DNA of 64,000 bases from Arcicella gelida (GTDB lineage: Bacteria > Bacteroidota > Bacteroidia > Cytophagales > Spirosomataceae): the NCBI RefSeq assembly GCF_034931025.1, contig NZ_JAYGIL010000009.1:124001-188000 (forward strand), read 5' to 3'. The notes below the pieces were generated by a model. The model saw only the letters and a list, made by a program, of their open reading frames with translations. It made no database searches and had not been told where the DNA came from. Below, piece by piece: positions 32,890 to 42,300 of the stretch (position 1 is its first letter; each line of letters starts with the position of its first letter). The translations under genes were made by a program, and so were the position numbers.

Positions 32890-33675
32890 CTACTCAAAAA
32901 ACTTCTTTACCAAAATATCAAAAACTTCTATCAAAATCAGAATAATGACTACCCATTCCAGACGTGTACTCTCTCGGTTTTGAAGTAAATCTGTAAAAAG
33001 TTTAAGGTTTTCTTGAACGATTTTTAATTTATAGTCAATGTCTTGATAACGCATTTTTAAATCAAGGTTTCGTTTCAAACCTTTGTCGATGCGTTCTAAA
33101 TGTTCGTTTTCCCATACAACATCTGGAGCATCAAAAATGTAAAGATTATCAATAATGGAGTTTTTGATGTTGAGGGTTCTACCGATAAATTTTAGTAAAT
33201 CTTTTTTAGAATGACTAAAAGTACCTGTTTGTTCGAGTTCGTCAGTGAATTTTTGGGAATCTTGAAAAATCTCTAAAGTCAGGAATTCATAATAGTCTAA
33301 AGAAACAGATTGACCGATATTCAACATCACAATTCTGATAGAATCTTCAGTGATTTCGGGAATGGTAATAGAATTATAGCGAAGAATAAGTGCCGTTTGT
33401 GCGTCTGTTTGAAGGTCAAAATTTTCTTCAAATTTGGTCGTTACAAGATCTTCGGCAAATGTTTTTACGAATTTCAGAAAAGCACTTTTTTCTAAATCAT
33501 TAAATCCTCCAAAAACTACTACGCCATAACTCAACAAATAGCAGTATTTGTTTTCTTCTTGTTTGTAAAAAAGTTCAGAGTTATTGAAAAGCAACGGTTC
33601 GTTGGTGTACTCGTTTCTGAACTTTTTAAGGTTGATGACTTCTGATACTTGGTAGGCTTCAATTTTCATAATCAT
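32890..33675 (-). CDS. RMD1/DUF155 family protein with C-terminal membrane anchor
   Basis: 261 residues. YCYLLSYGVVVFGGFND and the later ...SYDYYEFLTLE..., HLERIDKGLKRNLDLKMRYQDIDYKL and a final hydrophobic helix (WVVIILILIEVFDIL) match the RMD1/Sad1-interacting factor-like DUF155 family, known from mitochondria (RMND1) and many bacteria. Function in bacteria is unknown. ATG at 33669 is an alternative start. Downstream of proA on the same strand. Confidence 0.85.
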   Translation of the reverse strand: MIMKIEAYQVSEVINLKKFRNEYTNEPLLFNNSELFYKQEENKYCYLLSYGVVVFGGFNDLEKSAFLKFVKTFAEDLVTTKFEENFDLQTDAQTALILRYNSITIPEITEDSIRIVMLNIGQSVSLDYYEFLTLEIFQDSQKFTDELEQTGTFSHSKKDLLKFIGRTLNIKNSIIDNLYIFDAPDVVWENEHLERIDKGLKRNLDLKMRYQDIDYKLKIVQENLKLFTDLLQNRESTRLEWVVIILILIEVFDILVKKFFE

Positions 33676-33678
33676 AGC

Positions 33679-33698
33679 GGGACGAATCGCTTCGTCCC
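33679..33698 (+). repeat. GGGACGAA/TTCGTCCC hairpin
   Basis: 8-bp perfect stem with TCGC loop (33679-33698), followed on the plus strand by TTTATTTTTT. It lies between proA and the RMD1-family gene, both on the minus strand, so it does not end a plus-strand gene; it resembles the other GGGA hairpins of the window. Confidence 0.55.
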
Positions 33699-33732
33699 TT
33701 TATTTTTTCTTTGAAATACCACTTTTGGAATA

Positions 33733-35004
33733 TTATCTAATCTGTCCGTCGCCCGTAATTAGCCACTTTTCAGTTACTAATTTTTCTAAAGCAAAAGGTC
33801 CACGAGCGTGAAGTTTTTGAGTAGAAATTCCGATTTCAGCTCCCAAACCAAACTGTCCACCATCCGTAAATCTCGTAGAAGCATTAGTATAAACTGCTGC
33901 CGCATCTACTTCAGTAATGAACTTTTCAGCTAATTTATCATTAGTCGTAATGATGGCTTCCGAGTGACGAGTAGAATGTTTACGAATATGTTCCAAAGCT
34001 TCATCCGTGTTCTTTACTGTTTTGATAGAACATTTAAAGTCAGTAAATTCTTTTCCAAAATCACTTTCCTGAGCTTTTTGTAAGTAAGGATATTGATGCT
34101 GAGATAGTACTTCAAAAGATATTTCATCGGCAAAAATCTCTACTTCCGCTTTTGCAAAATCTTCGATGATTAAAGGTAAAAATGTTTCAGCGATGGCTTC
34201 ATCAACGATAATGGTTTCTAAAGAATTACAAACTGATGGTCTTGAAATTTTGGCATTAGCAACAATCGCTTTTGCTTTTTGTAAATCTGCCGAAGTTTCT
34301 ACGTAAGTATGACAAACGCCTGCACCAGTTTCAATGGTTGGCACTAAAGAATGAGTACGCACAAATTGAATCAAAGAAGCCGAACCACGAGGAATAATTA
34401 AATCGACAAAACGTGTTGCCGTCAATAATTCTTTCACCAGTTCACGGTCGGTTGGTAGTAAAGTAATACAAGCAGTACTTACACCAAACTCTTTTAACAC
34501 TTGGTGAATCAAACTGACTAAATAAGAATTCGTGTCAAAAGCATCCGAACCACCACGCAAAACCACAGCGTTTCCAGAACGAATACACAAAGCCGTAACA
34601 TCAACAGTTACATTTGGGCGAGCTTCATAAATAACGCCGATAACGCCCATAGGAACGGCTACTTTTTTGATTTTTAAACCGTTATCTAAAGTTTTTTCTA
34701 ATAAAGTTGCTCCAGAAGGGTCGGGGAGTACCGCTATTTCTCTAATACTTTCTGCTAAAGCTTCAATACGATTTTCGTTTAAAACTAAACGGTCGTACTT
34801 GGGGTCAGATAAATCCATGCGGACTAAATCTTTCAAGTTTTCAGCGATGATTTGAGTTTTGTTTTCCAACAAAACTACTGCCAAACGTTCTAGGACGGCT
34901 TTTTTCTTTTCGTCCGTCAAACGTCTCATTGCTGCCGATGCTGCGTGCGTTTCCTCTAAAAGTGGAATGATTGTTTTTGGAAGTGTTAAAGTTTCAAGTT
35001 CCAT
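33733..35004 (-). CDS. proA: Glutamate-5-semialdehyde dehydrogenase
   Basis: 423 residues from the ATG at 35004 (MELETLTLPKT); the frame is open to 35022. AVPMGVIGVIYEARPNVTVD, RGGSDAFDTN and the catalytic cysteine in SRPSVCNSLET identify ProA, which reduces gamma-glutamyl phosphate to glutamate semialdehyde in proline synthesis with NADPH. ProB is not in the window. Cytoplasmic. Confidence 0.96.
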   Translation of the reverse strand: MELETLTLPKTIIPLLEETHAASAAMRRLTDEKKKAVLERLAVVLLENKTQIIAENLKDLVRMDLSDPKYDRLVLNENRIEALAESIREIAVLPDPSGATLLEKTLDNGLKIKKVAVPMGVIGVIYEARPNVTVDVTALCIRSGNAVVLRGGSDAFDTNSYLVSLIHQVLKEFGVSTACITLLPTDRELVKELLTATRFVDLIIPRGSASLIQFVRTHSLVPTIETGAGVCHTYVETSADLQKAKAIVANAKISRPSVCNSLETIIVDEAIAETFLPLIIEDFAKAEVEIFADEISFEVLSQHQYPYLQKAQESDFGKEFTDFKCSIKTVKNTDEALEHIRKHSTRHSEAIITTNDKLAEKFITEVDAAAVYTNASTRFTDGGQFGLGAEIGISTQKLHARGPFALEKLVTEKWLITGDGQIR

Positions 35005-35104
35005 TGTTGTTCTGATTAACAAAATACAGTGTAAAGTTCGGAAACATTTATTAGAATGTATTCAGATTTTTTGTAATATCGTTTGAACAAAGCTCAATAA
35101 ATTC

Positions 35105-35527
35105 ATGGAAATTAAAAAGAAATATAGCAACGGAGAAGTAACTGTGGTTTGGCAACCTTCAAAATGTATTCATTCTGCCATTTGTTTTAAAAATCTTCCA
35201 ACTGTTTTTGACCCTAAAAAACGCCCTTGGATAACCTTGGAACAAGAGGAAACAAAAAACATTGTGGAACAAATAAAAGCTTGTCCCTCAGGAGCATTAA
35301 GCTATTTTATGAATGATGAAAACAATCAAGAAAGCCAAGTTTTAGAAAATACGATAGTGGAAGTACTGGCAAATGGACCGTTGTTGATTTATGGAAATTT
35401 GAAAGTAAAAGACAAAGACGGCAACGAAACGATGAAAAGTCAGACGACGGCTTTTTGTAGATGTGGTGCTTCAAAAAATAAACCATATTGCGATGGTTCA
35501 CATGTGAAAATCGCTTTTGAAGGGTAG
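35105..35527 (+). CDS. YjdI-like ferredoxin domain fused to a CDGSH iron-sulfur domain
   Basis: 140 residues. The first ~65 (PSKCIHSAICFKNLPTVFDPK ... IKACPSGALSY) are the YjdI/Fer4_19 mono-cluster ferredoxin-like domain. The last ~45 end in CRCGASKNKPYCDGSHVKI, a CDGSH site with the Cys3-His1 ligands for a 2Fe-2S cluster. Such fusions are common in Bacteroidota; electron transfer or Fe-S handling is assumed. Divergent from proA; a terminator follows directly. Confidence 0.92.
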   Translation: MEIKKKYSNGEVTVVWQPSKCIHSAICFKNLPTVFDPKKRPWITLEQEETKNIVEQIKACPSGALSYFMNDENNQESQVLENTIVEVLANGPLLIYGNLKVKDKDGNETMKSQTTAFCRCGASKNKPYCDGSHVKIAFEG

Positions 35528-35544
35528 CTTTTGCTACCTTTTTT
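35523..35544 (+). terminator. Terminator after the CDGSH gene
   Basis: GGTAGC-TTTT-GCTACC followed by six Ts (35539-35544). The stem includes the stop codon TAG (35525-35527). Confidence 0.85.
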
Positions 35545-35624
35545 ATTTGCTGGAGAAAGCAACAAAGCAATACATTTTTCAAAATCATTGTATTCTACAT
35601 AAATAGACAAAATCATCAGGAATC

Positions 35625-36317
35625 ATGCTAGAACAAAATGAAGCTAGAATCTATCTTGCCGAAAAGAGAGGAATTACTGCTGGGAAAACATTTAAAAGAC
35701 TTCATACTTTCAATGATGAACAATATTTTGAAGAAAGTAGAGTTCCTTTTGGTGCTTTGAAAGTATTAAATGAAGAAGTATTATCAGCAGGCGAGCATTT
35801 AACGTTGACGCTGAAAGAAAAAACAACATTAATATTGTTACCAATTGTAGGTGGATTAGCAGTTAGTTTTGATAAAAGTGAAGCTGAGTATGTTGTTGCT
35901 GGTCAGGTAATTACTTTTTCAGGGGAAACTGGAAACACTTATGAAATCATCAATCCTTATAGTGAAGAAACTATCAGTTTTTTGCAGATACAACTAAAAG
36001 AGGAGGGAAGTAAAGCTGGAAGTTTTAGTATTAATGAGTTGAATCTTGAAAAAAAGAATCAGCTAATCTCATTTGATTCAAATGAAAATAACTTTTTCAT
36101 TGGGCAATATGAAGGCAGAGCAGAAGGTTTTTATGAATTGAAAAATCCTAAAAATGGCTTATTTACATTTATCATTGAAGGTGCATTTGAAGTTCAGAAC
36201 AGGCTTTTAGAAAGTAAAGATGCTTTAGCTTTATGGAATTTCACTGACGATTCGAAGGTAGAATTTGAAGCACTTTCTAGTGGAGCAATCATATTATTAG
36301 CTGAAATTAAAATTTAA
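35625..36317 (+). CDS. Pirin-like cupin protein
   Basis: 230 residues of beta-rich sequence. EARIYLAEKRGITAGKTFKRLHTFN and PFGALKVLNEEVLSAGEHLTL are like the start of pirin/quercetinase-like bicupins, though the metal-binding His residues of the first cupin are not obvious, so it may be non-catalytic. The second half repeats the cupin fold (GFYELKNPKNGLFTFIIEGAFEVQNRLL). Same strand as the dioxygenase that follows. Confidence 0.7.
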   Translation: MLEQNEARIYLAEKRGITAGKTFKRLHTFNDEQYFEESRVPFGALKVLNEEVLSAGEHLTLTLKEKTTLILLPIVGGLAVSFDKSEAEYVVAGQVITFSGETGNTYEIINPYSEETISFLQIQLKEEGSKAGSFSINELNLEKKNQLISFDSNENNFFIGQYEGRAEGFYELKNPKNGLFTFIIEGAFEVQNRLLESKDALALWNFTDDSKVEFEALSSGAIILLAEIKI

Positions 36318-36334
36318 TGTTTCAATATTTTATT

Positions 36335-36398
36335 CATTGAGGCAATACACGCTTAACTAGACGTGTATTCTTGTAGGAACTCCCTAAATTCCTCAATG
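36335..36398 (+). promoter_or_regulatory. Structured 5' leader with a possible three-way junction
   Basis: P1: CATTGAGG (36335-36342) with CCTCAATG (36391-36398), perfect. P2: AATACACG (36344-36351) with CGTGTATT (36362-36369), perfect. P3: TAGG (36374-36377) with CCTA (36383-36386). The fold ends 3 bases before the dioxygenase ATG. No known riboswitch class recognised. Confidence 0.5.
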
Positions 36399-36400
36399 AA

Positions 36401-37141
36401 ATGAAAAGAATTGATTTTTTAAGAAAAAGCTTTGGCTCACTTGGAGCATTGGCTGTCGCCACTCCCTTGTTGGCTTCATGTAAAGAAGATGAAGTAATAG
36501 CTGATGCTACCACGACCACACCAACCACAGGAGGGGTTGATACTTCTGTTACTCCATCAAGTTGTTCGGTAACAAATACTGAAACTGCTGGTCCTTTTCC
36601 CACAAAAGAACCTGCCACTTTAGTTAAAAAAGACATTACTTCTGATAGAAAAGGTACGCCACTGACGGTCAATATTGTAATTAGAAATGTCAATAATAGT
36701 TGTAATATTTTAGCCAATGCCATTGTGGATATTTGGCATTGCGATGCCGCTGGCGAGTATTCAGAGTACGGTGGTACTGGTATGCAAAGTACGAATTATA
36801 CTTCTGTTCATTTTTTAAGAGGCAGACAAACGACAGATAGTACTGGAGTAGCTGCTTTTACCAGTATTTATCCGGGTTGGTATTCTGGCAGAGCACCTCA
36901 TATTCACGTTCATATTTATAATGCTTCTGGTACTTCTTTGTTGGTAACACAAATTGCTTTTCCAGAAGATGTTAGTGCGGTTGTATATGCACAAGGCGTT
37001 TATGCTAGTCATGGACAAGCGGATACTAAAAATGCGAATGATAATGTTTTCAGTGATGGAGTATCGACAGAAATGTCAACAGTAACAGGAAGTCCAACAG
37101 CTGGTTACGTACTGACGCATACTATTTACGTAAAAGGTTAG
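36401..37141 (+). CDS. Intradiol ring-cleavage dioxygenase-like protein, lipoprotein or Tat-exported
   Basis: 246 residues. The N-terminus MKRIDFLRKSFGSLGALAVA ... LLASCKED is a signal with a lipobox-like ASC. The body has the intradiol fold: TAGPFPTKEPA, VDIWHCDAAGEYSEYGG (iron Tyr region), FLRGRQTTDSTGVAAFTSIYPGWYSGRAPHIHVHIY with the iron His pair. Such envelope-exported relatives are widespread in Bacteroidota; a catechol substrate is not proven. No aromatic-degradation genes adjoin it. Its leader is structured. Confidence 0.88.
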   Translation: MKRIDFLRKSFGSLGALAVATPLLASCKEDEVIADATTTTPTTGGVDTSVTPSSCSVTNTETAGPFPTKEPATLVKKDITSDRKGTPLTVNIVIRNVNNSCNILANAIVDIWHCDAAGEYSEYGGTGMQSTNYTSVHFLRGRQTTDSTGVAAFTSIYPGWYSGRAPHIHVHIYNASGTSLLVTQIAFPEDVSAVVYAQGVYASHGQADTKNANDNVFSDGVSTEMSTVTGSPTAGYVLTHTIYVKG

Positions 37142-37155
37142 TCTATAAACTATCA

Positions 37156-37194
37156 AAAAGAGGTTTGAGAAAATCGTGTTCTTAAACCTCTTTT
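37156..37194 (+). terminator. Terminator after the dioxygenase gene
   Basis: AAAAGAGGTTT (37156-37166) and AAACCTCTTTT (37184-37194) pair perfectly over 11 bp with a 17-nt loop; T-run at the 3' side. Confidence 0.75.
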
Positions 37195-37210
37195 GAATTA
37201 TTTCAAGAAA

Positions 37211-37732
37211 ATGCCACAAGGACAAGTACGATTCGCATTTAGGATTGTTATCAATCAACATTCTCGCACTGATTGGGAAAAGTATATTTGGGAAAGTACT
37301 TATCAAGAATTCTTGATGCAATCTCAGCTTTTCTACGAAAAAGCAGCTCCATTATTTACTTTTAAAGAAATACTTAGTAAAAATGAAAAAGCTGAACAAT
37401 TACATTTTTTAGTAAGTATGGCGGCACATCCCTATATTTTACAATGGAAAGGGAAAATATATCATTTGGGTGATAATCTTGGCAATAATTTTATGCCATT
37501 TAATCAGTACAAGATGGATATTATAGATTCCAATATAAAAGATAAAAATGCACACGAAATCGGTATTACTTTTTTTACACCCTTAATCACTTTAATTGAT
37601 ATTTGGGAAGGACATTATTTGATTTCTCTGGATGAAAATCTGGATAAACCCTCGGAGGGAATTGAAACATTGATGTTTAAATTACAGCCAAGATTGTCGG
37701 TCGCTTTCTATCAACCCAAAACTATTTTTTGA
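37211..37732 (+). CDS. Protein of unknown function, 173 residues
   Basis: Starts most plausibly at the ATG 37211 (MPQGQVRFAF); a TTG start at 37193 would fall inside the terminator. The chain is globular, with repeated aromatic residues (IWESTYQEFLMQSQLFYEK, HPYILQWKGKIYHLGDN), no signal peptide and no membrane helix. I recognise no family. Its 3' end overlaps the convergent CotH gene by 11 bases. Confidence 0.65.
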   Translation: MPQGQVRFAFRIVINQHSRTDWEKYIWESTYQEFLMQSQLFYEKAAPLFTFKEILSKNEKAEQLHFLVSMAAHPYILQWKGKIYHLGDNLGNNFMPFNQYKMDIIDSNIKDKNAHEIGITFFTPLITLIDIWEGHYLISLDENLDKPSEGIETLMFKLQPRLSVAFYQPKTIF

Positions 37733-39368
37733 ATAATTTAACTCTTTCAATAGGAATTCCATCTAATTGATAATTTATAATATAACTGCCAGTATTGAGG
37801 TTCCCTAAGTTTAATGGAATTTGATAAGTATCAGTATTTTGAAATTCATCAACCAAAGTTTTGATGGCTTTTCCATTTATATCGTGTAAAATAATGGAGA
37901 CATTCCCTTTTTTAAATACTTGATATTCAAGAGTTGTTTCACTTTCTACAGGATTTGGAAATACTTTGATAGGCTTTTCTTTTTCTAAAAAATCTTCATT
38001 GCCTAATGTAAGTGCAAATGTTTGGAATTGACTATCTAACCATAAAGTACGGGTTCTAATCCATTCTTTCAGCCAATTGGTTTCATCTTGAAAAGTACTT
38101 CCTACATAATAATTTGGCCACACATATTTTCCTAAAACTGACCATTTGGTGAAATTCCTTTTCATAGCGGGTTCTAAAACCGTAGCCGTTGAATCTATCC
38201 ATTTATTGATATTATCAGGATTGAAAGTCGTTTTGCGGAGTACTTCCCAGCGTTTAACAGTTTTAGTTTTAAAGATGGAATCTTGAGCTAGTTGTTGCCA
38301 CCAAAATGGTGCTGGATAAATATCGCCTTTGGGCAAAGCAATGTCGTTGATTTTATATTGCCAACCTGTAGATTTATAACCATCATAATAATCAGCATTG
38401 CCAAAAGCTAAGTTATAGTCCCAAGCGGGACCCATTTTTAGTTTTCCGCCTTTGCTACTTTTTTCCTTGTAAAAAAAAGTACTCAATCTATAACCATCAA
38501 CATTTTTTACAAATTCTGTAATCAGGAAATAATCAATAAAAGTATCCAAATCGCACATTTCACGCCATTTTGCTTGTGGACTTTGGAAATCTGGCGAAAG
38601 TAAAGCCACTTCAAAATCATTTACATATTTTTGGATGTATTCAAATTGAGATTGTGTAATATCTGTAATTTTGGGATATTCTACTTGAAACAAGGTTTTG
38701 TAATTACCAAAAGGAGTGTTGGTATTATTCGTCCAGTTTTTTGAAGGAGAGCCAGATGTTTTGTCAATTTTAAGAATATAGCCACCTGTTACATCTTCTC
38801 CAGTATTGTCAGTGGTTTTTAGGCTTGAAATATCTACTCGATTTTTATCTCGTTTAATTTTTTCCATCAGGATATACAATCCTTGATAGTCGTTATTCAA
38901 AACCATTTCGCAATAGCGAGTGCGAGTTGCATAACGCCCCATTTTATTGACTAAGTCATAAGTGAGTACATCACGCATTAACGTCTTGTCATTATAAGTA
39001 GCATTTAGCACCCAGTCGGCTTCTGCTGGCATATCTAAAAGACTTACTTTTTGGTCGTTGCCAAGGCTATCTTTCCAAGTTTCAAAACCGTAAGGTTTTT
39101 TAGGGAATAAATCTTTAGAAGAAGAGCCTCTTAGTTCAATGCCAACAAAACCTTTGTAAATGTTTGCAGGGTCATTAATATTATTGAGCAAGCCATTTCC
39201 TTTATGAATCAATTCAAGTGTTGATAAAATTTTAGGTTCATCAACAATACTTTTTCCTTGAGTATTGACTTTCAAGATAGGCAGATTTGAAGTTGTTAAG
39301 CTTTGGCTATTTACTGAATAAATACCAAACCCTAACAGTAATATCAAGACATAAATTGTTTTATTCAT
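37722..39368 (-). CDS. CotH kinase-like protein with a type IX secretion C-terminal domain
   Basis: 548 residues. Signal peptide ending NSQS. The CotH core includes VGIELRGSSSKDLFPKKPYGFE, DWVLNATYNDKTLMRDVLTYDL, GLYILMEKIKRDKNRVDI and GPAWDYNLAFGNADYYDG, matching CotH-type kinase-fold proteins (spore coat kinases in Bacillus, surface proteins elsewhere). The last ~85 residues (IKVFPNPVESETTLEYQV ... GSYIINYQLDG) are a type A T9SS sorting domain, so it should be exported and surface-anchored. It overlaps the convergent gene at 37211 by 11 bases. Confidence 0.92.
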   Translation of the reverse strand: MNKTIYVLILLLGFGIYSVNSQSLTTSNLPILKVNTQGKSIVDEPKILSTLELIHKGNGLLNNINDPANIYKGFVGIELRGSSSKDLFPKKPYGFETWKDSLGNDQKVSLLDMPAEADWVLNATYNDKTLMRDVLTYDLVNKMGRYATRTRYCEMVLNNDYQGLYILMEKIKRDKNRVDISSLKTTDNTGEDVTGGYILKIDKTSGSPSKNWTNNTNTPFGNYKTLFQVEYPKITDITQSQFEYIQKYVNDFEVALLSPDFQSPQAKWREMCDLDTFIDYFLITEFVKNVDGYRLSTFFYKEKSSKGGKLKMGPAWDYNLAFGNADYYDGYKSTGWQYKINDIALPKGDIYPAPFWWQQLAQDSIFKTKTVKRWEVLRKTTFNPDNINKWIDSTATVLEPAMKRNFTKWSVLGKYVWPNYYVGSTFQDETNWLKEWIRTRTLWLDSQFQTFALTLGNEDFLEKEKPIKVFPNPVESETTLEYQVFKKGNVSIILHDINGKAIKTLVDEFQNTDTYQIPLNLGNLNTGSYIINYQLDGIPIERVKLFKK

Positions 39369-39385
39369 ATAAACTTTTGGATAAT

Positions 39386-42300
39386 TTAAAAATCATATCC
39401 TAAAGTTATATAAGAAATTGGACTTTTTATCTCATTATTATCTAAGCCCCAGCCCAAGTCATACTTTACAAAATATCCTAATATGGTGGTTCTTGCACCA
39501 ACACCATAGCCTATCAAGAATGGATTTCTGAAATCTGTTACTGTAGCTTGGAATGGATTCGTTGAAGGACCTTTTACCACTGTATTAAAACCATTTCTTC
39601 TTGAGAACGGACTTGCACCAGTCCACGCTGACCCCACATCAGTAAAGGCAGTTAATTGAAGGTTTTTGAAAAAATTATTGTAAATAGGTCCATTGTACAA
39701 ATACTTAGCAATAGGAAATCTTACTTCTACATTCAAAAGTAAATGACTTGTTCCTGATAATCTATTTGCATTAAAACCACGCAAAGGAGTAGCAAAATCT
39801 AGTAAGAATAAATCTTTATTATCTGCAATAGGAACTTTGGTATCGGCAGTTGTTGGATTAAAAGGGTTATTGGTATCGCCAGTTCTATCTTGATATTGAA
39901 TTCCCAACCAATTATCCATACCACCCATTACGGTTGCTTTTGGGGCATTTCCAAAAGAATGTCCACCAGAGAACCTTCCCGCAATGATTGTCCCTCGTCC
40001 TAGTTTTAAATAATGACGAAGGTCGATAAATACACGATTGAAGCCATCAATTGAATTTGATAAACCAGAGTAATGTTCTATTCTAGCTCTGAATCTTGTG
40101 CCTTCTAGCATATTGATACCATGACTGATAGTATTATCGTAAACGAATTCAACTTTTCCTCCTAAGTATGTCGAGACACCATCTGGAGCGGCTAGACTTC
40201 TTAAATCCAAAAATCTATTTGCCGTAAACGAAGGCGTTGCAATAACACGAGTATTGGTATTGATTGGATATGAAGCCGAAACAGAAAGTCTGTTAAAATG
40301 ATATTTTTTGATGGTCGATTCCGTTTCTTCAGAAAGTGATCTGCGGTCGAATCTTATACTATAGTCAACTCTATTCGCTAAATAAGAATACTCTCCCCAC
40401 AAATCAGCATTTTTTAAGTTTGGAGTGAGAAATATGCCTCCTTGAAGATGATGATTTTCAAGTAAGTCGTTCATATTTATCGTTCCTTTCAAGCCAAAAC
40501 CTCTTTGTGGAAGTGGGTCAACCATAAAATCAAGGTCGGTATTATTAACTACGAAAGGATTGTTGTAGTCTGTCGGAGCTTTAATTTTAATGTTTTCCTT
40601 ACGATTTTGCTTCGCTAAAATGATTTTTTCTACTTTATTTCTCTTGTCATTTTTAGGTACTTCTGTGCCGCTTTGACCAGCATTTTTAGAAACCGTTGTA
40701 ATATCAAAAGTATAATCGTTGGTATCAATTTCTCCTTTTTCAAGTACTAATTTTGGCGTTTTTACCACAGCCGTTGCTGATTCTGGGATAGTTTTTGGCG
40801 TTTCTGTTTTGGTCTGAATTGGATTATTGTTTGTTTGCGTCATTCCATAAAGTCTTACATTTCTAAGTGTGTATGGAACATTGTTTTTTGTTTCAAAATC
40901 TGCTTGAGCTTGATAAGCAATAATTTCCTGACTTTTTTCTAAAAACTTATAAACCAAACTGTTCGTACTTCCTGCAAAATCAAAATCTTCAACATCGTTT
41001 TTGAAATTACTCACTTGTGTAACCACAGAATCGCCAGCTACAAGTCTATAAATGTTTTTAATGCCACGTTCGTCACTTAAAAAATAAACAGTACTTCCAT
41101 CCGAAACGATAGGTCTTGAAATCGTTCCTAAAGAATCTACCAAACGTTTTACTGCTAATTCTTTGGCTTTTCCTTCGTGTAAAAATAAATTGAAACGACT
41201 GTTTACGTTTTTGTAAGTTCCCTTATCGACTTCTAAAGAATCTTTTAATCTATTTGATGTAAAGATGATTTTTCCTGCATTTCCGACAAATTGCGGACTC
41301 AAATCATCATATAAATCATTGGTTAATTGTTGTACTCTTCCTCTTGCAATCTCGTACAAAAACAAATCGTTTTGACCTTTACTGATAGCACTAAGTACAA
41401 CTGTTGTTCCGTTATCAGAAATATCAAAATCTTGAATTTGGTCGAAATTGCTCAAGATTTTTCTCGCTGAAAATTTACCTGTCAAATCTTTTTCGGTAAT
41501 ATCCGTAAATACAGAAAGTACCATATCGCCTTGGTTTTCATAAATTACGGCTAGTGTTCCGCCTTTTGTCCAAGAAAGTAAAGGCGTGTTATAATCAACA
41601 GATTGCTTGAGTGTTTTATACCCAGAAGTAAGTAATAACGCTTTCTTTTTAGTTTTTACATCTAAAATTTCTATACTCGATTTTCCCAATTCGTTTCTAG
41701 AATAAGCAATAAAAGCTCCATCAGGGCTGATTTTGAACTTACTGATTTTATCAAAACTATTGAATTTATTTTCGTCTATTTTAAAATCATACTTTGGAGC
41801 TTGGTAATTACTATTGTTGATAGCATCATTCATAACAGAATAATATTCTCTCCAATCTTTCAAAAACCTTGTAAATGGCATACCAATAGTACTTGAAATA
41901 GACGTTTGCTCATTTCTGATAATTCTGGTGAGGTTCAGAATATTCGCAATATTGTCTTTTCCGTATTTTTCAGCGATATAATTCCAGATAGATTGCCCAA
42001 CTAATTCTGCTTCTTTTCCATTGGCAAGATTAGGTCTTTTTAAATACTTATTACTTATGGCATCACGCATGTAGGTGTCCATTTCTGTGTTCCAGCCTTC
42101 AGAAATATAGGCTGTGATTCCAGTCATGTACCATTCAGGGACGCTCAAGAGTAATGAATTTTGTAAGGATTCCTTGATACTTCCACCGTAAAGCATATCA
42201 TGCACAAATACATGTGAAACTTCTTTTGTAATCTGTTTTTTGAAACTTTCAGCATTGCCAGAATAGGCAATTTCAATGCGTGATTTGGCTAAATTTTCTT

